34,483 nt of DNA, from positions 1 to 34,483 of the forward strand of contig CACNWD010000013.1 in the NCBI GenBank assembly GCA_902624085.1. Direction: 5' to 3'. Shown one piece after another: positions 9,486 through 17,785 of this stretch; the first letter of the stretch is position 1, and each line of letters begins with the position of its first letter. This stretch comes from an uncultured Prochlorococcus sp. Its GTDB lineage: Bacteria; Cyanobacteriota; Cyanobacteriia; PCC-6307; Cyanobiaceae. Under the pieces are notes generated by a model that searched no databases, had not been told where the DNA came from, and saw only the letters and a program-made list of their open reading frames with translations. The position numbers and the translations under genes are program-made.

Positions 9486-9845
9486 ATTCATTTCAATTAT
9501 TCTTCTCTCTCTAAGAAATAGAAAAAAAGGTGCTGAGAATGCAAAAGCAATTAAGAAAGTGCCTACATAAACAATCCACATATTTTTCATATTAAGCTTT
9601 CTTGATTCATTCACAATCCATATAAATACAGCACTAGCTCCAATTAATAAATCTCTAGAGATTGATTCTGCAGCTGGATTTGCATTTGCCAATTGAATAA
9701 ATTGACTAAGATCAAAACTTGATCCATACTCCATAGCAAAATTAAAATTTGATATCATTGGAAGAATAGCTCCTAAAATTGATAAAAACAGGTAAAGATA
9801 ACTAAGAATATATTTATTATCTTTTAATAAATTAAATGAATTCAT
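9477..9845 (-). CDS. DUF2834-like small membrane protein
   Basis: A 122-residue protein with three predicted membrane helices: about residues 14-31 (LSYLYLFLSILGAILPMI), 66-80 (DLLIGASAVFIWIVN) and 89-110 (WIVYVGTFLIAFAFSAPFFLFL). The order, spacing and the loop with ANPAAESISRDL resemble the DUF2834 family found in cyanobacteria and other bacteria. The function of this family is unknown. It is convergent with the MFS-type gene and overlaps its end. It is transcribed away from the PfkB kinase gene, sharing a short spacer of about 40 bases. Confidence 0.75.
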   Translation of the reverse strand: MNSFNLLKDNKYILSYLYLFLSILGAILPMISNFNFAMEYGSSFDLSQFIQLANANPAAESISRDLLIGASAVFIWIVNESRKLNMKNMWIVYVGTFLIAFAFSAPFFLFLRERRIIEMNLG

Positions 9846-9887
9846 GACTTAATAAGTTTTAACTTAAAAATAGTGTTCCTTATTTTA

Positions 9888-10763
9888 ATGGTAGATAACA
9901 AAAATAATTTATTTAGTAAAAATAAATACATCAAAGGAAATTTAAAATTTGCAGTTATCGGTCATATAGAGTGGATCAACTTTCTTAAGGTTGATTCATT
10001 ACCAGAACCGGGAATTATAACTCACGCAAAAACGTCATTAGAACTTCCTGCAGGAGGAGGCGCATTAATAGCAAAAACACTTTATGAACTTTCAAATAAT
10101 GAAATTCATTTCTTCTCTTCATTAGGTAAAGATTATTATGGAAAAAAAAGTTTTGAATTCTTTAAAAAAATCGGTATAAACCTTCATGTGGCTTGGAGAT
10201 CTGAACCGACAAGGAAAGGATTTAGCTTAATTGATAAAAATGGAGAAAGATCAATAACTATAATTGGTAAAAGATTAGCTCCTTCTTTTAATGATGATTT
10301 GGATTGGAATATTCTTTGTGATATGGATGGAATATTTATAACGGCTGGAGATAATAATTTGTTCAAAAAAGCTAGGGAAGCAAAAATACTATGCACAACA
10401 CCAAGAGTTGGAATTGATTTAATTAATCAATCAAAAGTAAATTTAGACGCCTTAATTGGAAGTAATTTAGATCCTGATGAATCTTTTTTATTATCTGACT
10501 TGGACAAAAAACACAGATATGTAATTAAAACAGAAGGTGAAAAGGGTGGTATATATACACCAGGAGGAAGATTTAACGCGATTAATAATAATGATCCCAA
10601 GATTGATTCATATGGATGTGGTGACTCATTTGCTGCAGGGATACTTTATGGTTTAGCTGAAAGTTGGCCTATTGAAAAAGCAATTAAATTAGGTACAGTA
10701 TTAGGAAGAAATTGCATTGAACATTTTGGACCATATCCCAATATGAAAAAAATAATTGCTTAA
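9888..10763 (+). CDS. PfkB-family carbohydrate kinase
   Basis: Ribokinase-like sugar or nucleoside kinase. The N-terminal glycine-rich substrate segment is LELPAGGGALIAKTLYEL, close to the usual GG(N/A) motif. The C-terminal signature is DSYGCGDSFAAGILYG, where the aspartate of GCGD is the expected catalytic base and GCG replaces the more common GAG anion hole. I chose ATG at 9888 over an in-frame GTG at 9873, because the conserved part starts well downstream and ATG is the stronger codon. The substrate is not determinable. Two small unknown genes follow on the same strand. Confidence 0.86.
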   Translation: MVDNKNNLFSKNKYIKGNLKFAVIGHIEWINFLKVDSLPEPGIITHAKTSLELPAGGGALIAKTLYELSNNEIHFFSSLGKDYYGKKSFEFFKKIGINLHVAWRSEPTRKGFSLIDKNGERSITIIGKRLAPSFNDDLDWNILCDMDGIFITAGDNNLFKKAREAKILCTTPRVGIDLINQSKVNLDALIGSNLDPDESFLLSDLDKKHRYVIKTEGEKGGIYTPGGRFNAINNNDPKIDSYGCGDSFAAGILYGLAESWPIEKAIKLGTVLGRNCIEHFGPYPNMKKIIA

Positions 10764-10784
10764 AATCTTCTCATAATAATCTAA

Positions 10785-10970
10785 ATGAAAAATAATAAGG
10801 AATTTAATAAGCTTGTAGATATTTATATATTTACAGTTATATTTTTAATAATTTTATTTTATAAAGCTGTAAGAGTACTTATAGAAATTTTTTCTTATGG
10901 AGTTTTTAAAAAAGAGATTCTAACTGAAGAGAGTAATATTGGTTTTGACTTAAAAATAAAAATGAAATAA
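10785..10970 (+). CDS. Small single-span membrane protein, unknown
   Basis: A 61-residue product with one strong hydrophobic segment at about residues 14-33 (YIFTVIFLIILFYKAVRVLI), flanked by charged ends. No family is recognised. It starts 21 bases after the kinase gene, and its stop is separated by a single base from the ATG of the next gene. That tight spacing favours a real, translationally coupled gene. The residue mix (Lys, Ile, Asn and Phe rich) is what AT-rich DNA gives by chance, so some doubt remains. Confidence 0.5.
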   Translation: MKNNKEFNKLVDIYIFTVIFLIILFYKAVRVLIEIFSYGVFKKEILTEESNIGFDLKIKMK

Positions 10971-10971
10971 C

Positions 10972-11328
10972 ATGATCAGAATTTTTCTCACTTTATTAAT
11001 TTTAATATTACTTTGTTTTGTTTTTAAAAATAAATTTTTTTCGAATAAAAAAATTAATAAAGTTAAAAGTTTTAAAAATAAATTCACTAATAAAGAGGCA
11101 AAAATAGAAAAGATTTTTCTAAGAAATAATGAAAGACTAATTAAAGATCCAAATATGGATTTAATAATAGGCTTATACGAAAAAGAGAGCGTTTTAGCAC
11201 TAAAAACTAATATCCATCGGGCAAGACTCGCTAAATTTAACAAATCTAAATTAAATGGAGAATTTATCTATCAGGATTTAAAAGGTAATATTTACAAAAT
11301 GATAAATAAAAAAAAAATATATATTTAA
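10972..11328 (+). CDS. Membrane-anchored basic protein, unknown
   Basis: The 118 residues carry one N-terminal hydrophobic segment (about residues 2-18, IRIFLTLLILILLCFVF), then a lysine-rich linker and a mixed charged domain containing DPNMDLIIGLYEKESVLAL and GEFIYQDLKGNIYKM. No family is recognised. It would be an inner-membrane or thylakoid protein with a single anchor and a cationic soluble part. Coupled to the preceding small membrane protein by a one-base gap, it ends three bases before the convergent pentapeptide gene. A long reverse frame covers it but has low-complexity content and is treated as a shadow. Confidence 0.6.
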   Translation: MIRIFLTLLILILLCFVFKNKFFSNKKINKVKSFKNKFTNKEAKIEKIFLRNNERLIKDPNMDLIIGLYEKESVLALKTNIHRARLAKFNKSKLNGEFIYQDLKGNIYKMINKKKIYI

Positions 11329-11331
11329 AAG

Positions 11332-11850
11332 CTAATTGCATTCCAAACTATCTCTAGTGGCTACACCTGTTGTTGGGTTAACTCCATCGGCAATTTTGCA
11401 TAAATTTCTTTGATCTTCACTGTCTAAAATTGCAAATGTAAAATCTGCTCCATCAATTTGTGCACCGGCAAAACTACTTCCAGAAGCAATCATATTAACT
11501 AAAACAGCATTTCTCAGGTCAGTTTTTTGAAAATTAACTCTATCAGATAGAGTATCAGTTAAATCTATACCATTTAGATTAGAACCTTTTAGGTCAGATA
11601 AAGTTAAAGTTGTACCATGTAAATCAACATCACTAAAGTCTGCATCTCTGGCAACTGCTCCAGCTATTGAAGACAAATGTAAATCTTCTCCGTGAAAATC
11701 GAATCCTGTTATATTAGAACGAACATAACTTGGTACTTCATCACCTTCTCCTTTAACTGCAACATTAGCTCCTGCAAAAGCTGGTCCTGATATTAGCAAT
11801 ATTGAACATATAAAACTTAGGATATACTTTAAAAATGTAGAAACTTCCAT
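11332..11850 (-). CDS. Exported pentapeptide-repeat protein
   Basis: A signal peptide of about 26 residues (LKYILSFICSILLISGPAFA) ends at an AFA-G type cleavage site. About 80-100 residues of pentapeptide repeats follow, with the A(D/N)LxX rhythm visible in RDADFSDVDLHG, SDLKGSNLNGIDL and NFQKTDLRNAVLV. These stack as a right-handed square beta-helix. Two cysteines near the C-terminus (NLCKIA and SLECN) could form a disulfide. Such proteins are numerous in the cyanobacterial thylakoid lumen and periplasm, mostly without known role. I chose ATG at 11850, preceded by GGTGA; a longer frame to 11895 would place 15 unlikely residues before the signal peptide. Confidence 0.88.
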   Translation of the reverse strand: MEVSTFLKYILSFICSILLISGPAFAGANVAVKGEGDEVPSYVRSNITGFDFHGEDLHLSSIAGAVARDADFSDVDLHGTTLTLSDLKGSNLNGIDLTDTLSDRVNFQKTDLRNAVLVNMIASGSSFAGAQIDGADFTFAILDSEDQRNLCKIADGVNPTTGVATRDSLECN

Positions 11851-12051
11851 TTCACCAAAATTTAATGTTTGCTTTATATTAAAGCAACTAACCAATTATA
11901 TGCGAGCAAATTCAAAATAAAACATAGTTTTTAAATTTCTATAAATGACCAATTTGTTTTAAATTCAAAAGAATAAGTTTTTAATTAAATTTAAAAAGAT
12001 AAAAAAAATATTTTAAAGTTGATTATATTAATCATTAATTAAGATAAAAAA

Positions 12052-12276
12052 ATGAGCTTAAAATCAAAGATATTTATTAACTTATTTATTTTATTTTTTT
12101 CTTTCGAGATCTTAGAAATTAAAGCTCATAATAAGATTAATGGAGGCTGTAAAGATCAATGTTCTACTTTCTCTACGACAAGAAGTAGCGAAAATAAATT
12201 TAAAATCTTTGAAAATGACAAAAAATTAATTAAAGAACAAAATTCATGTGTAAATAATTCATTATGCAGGGGGTAA
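12052..12276 (+). CDS. Small secreted cysteine-containing protein, unknown
   Basis: A 74-residue product with an N-terminal hydrophobic signal (SLKSKIFINLFILFFSFEI) followed by a short polar mature part. Four cysteines lie in two pairs, GGCKDQC (C-x3-C) and SCVNNSLC (C-x5-C), which suggests an exported, disulfide-bonded peptide. No family is recognised. The gene overlaps the convergent zinc-ribbon gene by 15 bases at their 3' ends. About 155 bases of very AT-rich spacer precede it, in which I see no clear feature. Confidence 0.55.
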   Translation: MSLKSKIFINLFILFFSFEILEIKAHNKINGGCKDQCSTFSTTRSSENKFKIFENDKKLIKEQNSCVNNSLCRG

Positions 12277-12540
12277 TAATCTTTTATGATTTCTTATTGA
12301 AGAATTTGTGTATGAAAAGTTTTCTTTTTGATCTTTACCTGTATTTATTATTGAGGATAATATTATAAAGATCAAAGGGAATGAAAGGGAAAACACCAAT
12401 AATAAAGCTATTAATTGCTTAATTTGAATTATTGGTTTTTTAATTAAATCCTCTCCGCATAATCGACATACCAATTTCTCATAATTCTCAAGAGGAAATT
12501 GATATTTAGGATTGCAATAGGGACAATAATATTTGTTCAT
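12262..12540 (-). CDS. Zinc-ribbon membrane protein, unknown
   Basis: The 92 residues contain an N-terminal zinc ribbon with two CxxC knuckles, CPYC (residues 6-9) and CRLC (residues 25-28), then one hydrophobic segment at about residues 42-66 (LIALLLVFSLSFPLIFIILS), and a short polar tail. This is the layout of small membrane proteins with a cytoplasmic metal-binding head. The function is not known. It begins 4 bases before the ychF stop in the direction of transcription, so it is downstream of ychF and probably in the same transcript. Confidence 0.7.
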   Translation of the reverse strand: MNKYYCPYCNPKYQFPLENYEKLVCRLCGEDLIKKPIIQIKQLIALLLVFSLSFPLIFIILSSIINTGKDQKENFSYTNSSIRNHKRLLPPA

Positions 12541-12543
12541 AAA

Positions 12544-13635
12544 TTATACATTAAATAAAAATTCCATAACATCCCCTTCACAAACAACATATTCTTTGCC
12601 CTCACTTCTTACAAGCCCCTTATTTTTTGCATTTACTATTGATCCAGAATTTATTAAATTTTCATATGAAATTGTTTGGGCTCTTATAAATCCTCTTTCG
12701 AAATCAGTATGAATTACTCCTGCCGCTTGGGGAGCAGTCATTCCACTTTTTATAGTCCATGCCTTGGTCTCCTTTTCACCAGTTGTAAAATATGTTTTTA
12801 ATCCCAATAGTTTATAAGTCGCTTTAATCAGTGAAGATAATCCACCTTCTTTAACACCAAGATCATTTAGATAATCCATCTTTTCCTCAATATCTAAATC
12901 TACTAACTCTGATTCAACTTGAGCAGAAATTTTTACACATTCAGCTTTCTCTTCACTTGCAAATTTAATAACCTTGTCAGAGTAATCATTACCTTTCTCT
13001 AAGTCACTCTCACTTAGATTGGTAGCATAGATAATTGGCTTAGCAGTTAAGAAGCCTAATTGTTTAATTATGATTGTTTCTTCATTACTTAAATCAATTG
13101 ATCTAACTGGAATTCCTTTCTCAAGACTTAATTCTATTTTTTCAAGTATAAAGTCTTCAGTGGCGGCTTCCTTATTTGTCTTTATTTGCTTTTTTATTCT
13201 TTCTCGCCTTTTTTGTAACTGACTTAAATCTGCTAAGTTAAGCTCTAAATTTATTATTTCTATGTCGTCTAGCGGATTAACTTTGCCTGAGACATGAATA
13301 ACTTCAGTATCCTCAAAGCACCTTACGACATGAACAATTGCGTCAACTTCTCTAATGTTTGAAAGGAATTTATTTCCAAGCCCCTCTCCCTTGCTAGCAC
13401 CCTTTACTAATCCAGCGATATCAACAAATTCAATTTTAGTTGGAATAATGTTATGACTTGAACTAAATTTACCAAGTTCTTGCAACCTTTCATCAGGGAC
13501 TGAAACTATTCCTTTATTAGGTTCAATGGTACAAAAAGGGAAATTAGCAGCTTGAGCTTTTGAATTCTCTACAAGTGCATTAAATAAAGTTGATTTACCA
13601 ACATTTGGTAATCCTACAATTCCTGCTTTCAACAT
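12544..13635 (-). CDS. ychF: Redox-regulated ATPase YchF (Obg-like)
   Basis: P-loop NTPase of the Obg family that binds ATP in preference to GTP and associates with ribosomes. At 363 residues it is full length. G1 is GLPNVGKSTLFNAL, G3 is DIAGLVKGASKGEGLGNKFL, and the altered G4 motif NLSE replaces NKxD, as expected for YchF. A coiled-coil insertion (LSQLQKRRERIKKQI) and a C-terminal TGS domain (TYFTTGEKETKAWTIKSGM to the end) complete the family architecture. It is divergent from the membrane fusion protein gene, with about 140 bases of AT-rich spacer between them that should hold both promoters. Confidence 0.96.
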   Translation of the reverse strand: MLKAGIVGLPNVGKSTLFNALVENSKAQAANFPFCTIEPNKGIVSVPDERLQELGKFSSSHNIIPTKIEFVDIAGLVKGASKGEGLGNKFLSNIREVDAIVHVVRCFEDTEVIHVSGKVNPLDDIEIINLELNLADLSQLQKRRERIKKQIKTNKEAATEDFILEKIELSLEKGIPVRSIDLSNEETIIIKQLGFLTAKPIIYATNLSESDLEKGNDYSDKVIKFASEEKAECVKISAQVESELVDLDIEEKMDYLNDLGVKEGGLSSLIKATYKLLGLKTYFTTGEKETKAWTIKSGMTAPQAAGVIHTDFERGFIRAQTISYENLINSGSIVNAKNKGLVRSEGKEYVVCEGDVMEFLFNV

Positions 13636-13776
13636 ATAAATAAATTTCCAAAGAAATTAATCAAAGAGTATTTATAAGTAATATAATATTTATTATCTAA
13701 TCTCTATTTCAAAAAGTAATATTTTGTTGATTAGTTTTCAAAGAATTTTTATTTCAGAATAAATTTTAAAACAAAC

Positions 13777-14835
13777 ATGTTTGAGCTAATTAAAAAAAAT
13801 CTTAATTATAAATCAGGAATTTTAATTTTTATAATTGCTAGTTTTGTTATCTTTTTATCAAACAATATAAAAAAAAATAAACCTAAAGATATTTCTAATT
13901 ATGTAGTCGATGTAAAAAAAGGAATACTTTCGGAAAGTATAAATAGTAGTGGAGAAATAAAAGCAATAAAAACGGTAAAGATCAGTCCTCGTAAACCTGG
14001 ATTTATTCAAACTCTTCTTGTTGAGGAAGGGGATAAAGTTAACAAAGAACAACTTTTGGGAACTCTTGATGATAAAGAATTTAAATTTAAATTAAAAGAA
14101 TTAAAGATTAGAAATGATAAACAAAAATCTGATTTTTTAAGAAGAGAATACCTATATAAAGAAGGTGCTATTAGTAAAGAAAATTTCGAAGACTTCAAAA
14201 CCAAATACAATACATCAAGAGCAAAACTTAATGATGCAATATCTGAAGAAAGTTTTTATCTCATAAAATCTCCTTTCTCTGGAACTATTACCTCTAAATA
14301 CGCAGAGATTGGATCATATGTAGCACCTATTGCAAATATGAGCTCAAATACTTCAGCAAAGAATTTTATTTTCGAATTATCAGATGGGATTGAAATAATT
14401 GCAAAGGTACCTGAAAGTGATATAGGTCGAATAAAAATTGGACAAGAAGCCTTCGTAAGAATTGAATCATATCCTTCTAAAAAATATCAAGCAAAAATCA
14501 TAAAGATTGCACCAAGAGCAATCAAGGACAATAATGTGACTTCTTTCGAGGTGACATTAAGATTTAAAGAAATTTCTAATGATATAAAAATTGGGATGAC
14601 GGCTGATTTAGAATTTAAAGTAGAAGATGATGTCGAAAAAATCTTAGTTCCAACAGTTTCAATCGTCACTGAAAAGGGGAAAAAAGGGATATTAAAACTA
14701 GATAAAAATAATTCTCCAAAGTTTGAAGAGGTAGAATTTGGAATAAGTAGTGGAAGCCAAACTTCGGTAATTAATGGGTTAGAAACGGGAGAAAAAATAT
14801 TCATTGATATTCCTCCATGGTCTAAAAGAAAATAA
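13777..14835 (+). CDS. HlyD/RND-type membrane fusion protein
   Basis: Periplasmic adaptor of an efflux or ABC export system, 352 residues. One N-terminal membrane anchor (about residues 12-29) is followed by the first half of a lipoyl/barrel-sandwich domain (KISPRKPGFIQTLLVEEGDKV), a short coiled-coil hairpin (residues about 95-150, including LRREYLYKEGAISKENFEDF), the second lipoyl half (LIKSPFSGTITSKYAEIGSYV) and a beta-barrel domain (EIIAKVPESDIGRIKIGQEA). No permease, ATPase or outer-membrane partner is adjacent; polA follows instead. Its transport partners must be encoded elsewhere. Confidence 0.87.
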   Translation: MFELIKKNLNYKSGILIFIIASFVIFLSNNIKKNKPKDISNYVVDVKKGILSESINSSGEIKAIKTVKISPRKPGFIQTLLVEEGDKVNKEQLLGTLDDKEFKFKLKELKIRNDKQKSDFLRREYLYKEGAISKENFEDFKTKYNTSRAKLNDAISEESFYLIKSPFSGTITSKYAEIGSYVAPIANMSSNTSAKNFIFELSDGIEIIAKVPESDIGRIKIGQEAFVRIESYPSKKYQAKIIKIAPRAIKDNNVTSFEVTLRFKEISNDIKIGMTADLEFKVEDDVEKILVPTVSIVTEKGKKGILKLDKNNSPKFEEVEFGISSGSQTSVINGLETGEKIFIDIPPWSKRK

Positions 14836-14839
14836 CTCT

Positions 14840-17761
14840 ATGTCTGACAAAAATTCATCAAAGCCGATATTACTATTAGTTGATGGACATTCACTTGCTT
14901 TTAGGAGTTTTTATGCATTTAGCAAAAGTAGGGATGGAGGTTTAACAACAAAAGAGGGATTTCCAACTAGTGTGACATATGGTTTTCTAAAAAGTCTTCT
15001 TGATAATTGTAAAAACATAAGTCCTGAAGGTATTTGTATTGCCTTTGATACAGAGCAACCGACGTTTCGTCATGAATTAGATCCGAACTATAAAGCAAAT
15101 AGAGATGTGGCTCCTGATATTTTTTTTCAAGATATTGAACAATTAGAACTTATTTTAAAAGAAAGTCTTAACTTACCAATTTTTAAATCTCCAGGTTTTG
15201 AAGCTGATGATCTCTTAGGCACAATCGCAAATGATGCTTCATCGAAAGGATGGTGTGTAAATATTCTTTCTGGAGATCGAGATTTATTTCAATTAGTTGA
15301 TGATAAAAAAGATATTTATGTCCTTTATATGGGTGGAGGTCCATATGCAAAAAGTGGTAATCCAACCTTAATGAAAGAAAATGGAGTTAAAGAAAAATTA
15401 GGTGTTTCACCAGATAGAGTAGTAGATCTTAAAGCTTTAACAGGAGACAGCTCAGATAATATTCCTGGAATAAAAGGAGTTGGTCCAAAAACCGCAATCA
15501 ATCTTCTAAAAGAGAACGATACACTTGATGGAATATATACAGCTTTGGATAAGGTCCTGCAAAATAATGATAAAAATTACAGAGGTTTTATTAAAGGCTC
15601 AGTTATAGAAAAACTCAAAAGTGACAAGTTTAATGCATTTCTTTCTAGAGATTTAGCAAAAATAAATACTAAAGTTCCATTGATATTAAATAATGGTTAT
15701 GAATTAAAAAATATAAATCAAGAATCCCTTTCTGAATCACTTCAAAGATTAGAATTATCAACTTTACATAGACAAATTGATATTTTTAATTCTATTTTTA
15801 GTAAAGGAGGTTTTAGTAAAAATAATATTGATAAAGATCAGTCAAAAGAATCAAAAATCCTAATTAAAAATAATTTGCAAAGAGGAAGTGAACTTCCAAA
15901 AATCAATGTAAAAGTTATTAATAATCTTGATTTACTAGATAAATTATCTAAAAAATTAGATGTCAATGATGATATTGTTGCTTTAGATACGGAAACGAAT
16001 AATTTAAATCCAATTGAGGCTGAACTTGTTGGTATAGGATTTTGTTTAGGAGAAGGAACTGAAGAACTCTTTTACATACCTATTGCTCATCAATCAAAAA
16101 AAGAGACTCTAAGGCAACTATCAATTGAAGATGTATTTTCAAGAATAAGACATTGGATCGAGAATCCAAAAAAAGAAAAAGCTTTGCAAAATTGTAAATT
16201 TGATAGGCAAATTTTTTATAATCATGGTCTCGATCTTAAAGGCGTCTCTTTTGATACCCTGCTTGCTGACTATCTTCTCAATAATCAGGAAAAGCATGGT
16301 CTAAGTGAAATTAGTTTTAGAGAATTTGGTTTTAGACCGCCATCCTTTAAAGAAACTGTAGGAAAGAATAAAGACTTTTCATTTGTAAACATAAATGAAG
16401 CAAGTATTTACTGTGGTTATGACGTATTTTTAACTTATAAGATCGTCAAAATATTTAAAGAAAGATTTGCAAAGGAAAAAGAAAAATTACACAATTTATT
16501 TAACAAAGTTGAATTACCTCTTGAGCCAGTACTATCCCAAATGGAGATGAATGGGATTTTAATTGATGTACCTTATTTAATTGAACTTTCAAGAGAATTG
16601 AAAAGTACAATGGAGAATATTGAATGTAAAGTTTTTGAACTAGCTAAAGAAAATTTTAATTTATCTTCCCCAAAGCAACTCGGTGAAATTTTATTCGAGA
16701 AATTAAATCTAGACAAAAAGAAATCAAGAAAAACAAAAACAGGATGGAGTACAGATGCAGTAGTACTTGAGAGATTAGTTGATGAACATGAAATAATTCC
16801 TCATTTAATAAAACATAGAACCCTTAGCAAACTTCTAAGTACATATATTGATGCCCTTCCAAACCTAATTAGTGAAAAGACAGGAAGAGTGCATACAAAC
16901 TTTAATCAAGCAGCCACTGCCACTGGAAGACTTAGCAGTAGCAATCCCAATCTTCAAAATATACCTGTTAGAACAGAATTTAGTAGAAGGATAAGAAAAG
17001 CATTCTTGCCTGCAAAAGATTGGAAACTATTATCAGCAGATTACTCGCAAATTGAATTAAGAATTCTCGCTCACTTAGCGAATGAAGAAATACTTATAAA
17101 TGCATTCCATAAAAATGAAGATATTCATTCATTAACAGCAAGATTAATTTTTGAGAAAGAAGAAATAAATTCTGATGAGAGAAGAGTTGGTAAAACAATA
17201 AATTTTGGTGTTATCTATGGAATGGGGATTAAAAAGTTTGCTCGATCTACAGGAGTAAGTACGCCTGAAGCGAAAGAGTTTTTAATTAAATATAAAGAAA
17301 GATATTCTAAAATTTTCAAATATCTCGAACTTCAAGAAAGGCTTGCCTTATCTAAAGGATATGTAGAGACAATTTTTGGTAGAAAGAGAGAATTCAAATT
17401 TGATAAAAATGGTCTTGGAAGACTAAAAGGAAAAGATCCTTATGAAATTGATTTACAATCTGCAAGACGAGCAGGAATGGAAGCTCAGTCATTAAGAGCC
17501 GCTGCTAATGCTCCTATTCAAGGTTCAAGTGCAGATATTATTAAAGTAGCAATGATTCAACTAAACAAAAAATTTATAGAAATGAATATTCAAGCCAAAA
17601 TGCTCTTACAAGTACATGATGAATTATTATTTGAAGTTGAACCAGATGCCTTGCAAGTGACGACAAAATTAATAAAAGATACTATGGAGAATTGTGTAAA
17701 ATTAAAAGTCCCTCTTTTAGTTGATATTGGAATTGGAGACAATTGGATGGAAACAAAATAA
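14840..17761 (+). CDS. polA: DNA polymerase I
   Basis: Repair and Okazaki-fragment-processing polymerase, 973 residues. The N-terminal 5' nuclease starts at ILLLVDGHSLAFRSF and contains GFEADDLLG and TGDSSDNIPGIKGVG. The 3'-5' proofreading domain is present with D383 in ALDTETNNL, so proofreading is probably retained, unlike in Taq-like enzymes. Polymerase motifs are A (D734 in DYSQIELRI), B (RRVGKTINFGVIYGMG) and C (D927 in QVHDELLFEV). ATG at 14840 is chosen; an upstream in-frame start at 14804 would lie within the preceding gene and add residues not related to the family. CysS follows after 24 bases. Confidence 0.97.
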   Translation: MSDKNSSKPILLLVDGHSLAFRSFYAFSKSRDGGLTTKEGFPTSVTYGFLKSLLDNCKNISPEGICIAFDTEQPTFRHELDPNYKANRDVAPDIFFQDIEQLELILKESLNLPIFKSPGFEADDLLGTIANDASSKGWCVNILSGDRDLFQLVDDKKDIYVLYMGGGPYAKSGNPTLMKENGVKEKLGVSPDRVVDLKALTGDSSDNIPGIKGVGPKTAINLLKENDTLDGIYTALDKVLQNNDKNYRGFIKGSVIEKLKSDKFNAFLSRDLAKINTKVPLILNNGYELKNINQESLSESLQRLELSTLHRQIDIFNSIFSKGGFSKNNIDKDQSKESKILIKNNLQRGSELPKINVKVINNLDLLDKLSKKLDVNDDIVALDTETNNLNPIEAELVGIGFCLGEGTEELFYIPIAHQSKKETLRQLSIEDVFSRIRHWIENPKKEKALQNCKFDRQIFYNHGLDLKGVSFDTLLADYLLNNQEKHGLSEISFREFGFRPPSFKETVGKNKDFSFVNINEASIYCGYDVFLTYKIVKIFKERFAKEKEKLHNLFNKVELPLEPVLSQMEMNGILIDVPYLIELSRELKSTMENIECKVFELAKENFNLSSPKQLGEILFEKLNLDKKKSRKTKTGWSTDAVVLERLVDEHEIIPHLIKHRTLSKLLSTYIDALPNLISEKTGRVHTNFNQAATATGRLSSSNPNLQNIPVRTEFSRRIRKAFLPAKDWKLLSADYSQIELRILAHLANEEILINAFHKNEDIHSLTARLIFEKEEINSDERRVGKTINFGVIYGMGIKKFARSTGVSTPEAKEFLIKYKERYSKIFKYLELQERLALSKGYVETIFGRKREFKFDKNGLGRLKGKDPYEIDLQSARRAGMEAQSLRAAANAPIQGSSADIIKVAMIQLNKKFIEMNIQAKMLLQVHDELLFEVEPDALQVTTKLIKDTMENCVKLKVPLLVDIGIGDNWMETK

Positions 17762-17785
17762 ATCTTACGTAATATTCTCAAAAAT

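Noticed and set aside
9873-9887. Upstream GTG start adding five residues to the PfkB-family kinase
   Set aside because: The added residues (FLILM type) have no family match and no ribosome-binding site is visible, so ATG at 9888 was preferred.
11896-12051. Search for RNA gene or operator in the 156-base spacer before the small secreted peptide gene
   Set aside because: Only A/T-rich runs are seen. No tRNA-like cloverleaf, palindrome of note or NtcA-like GTA-N8-TAC site was found.
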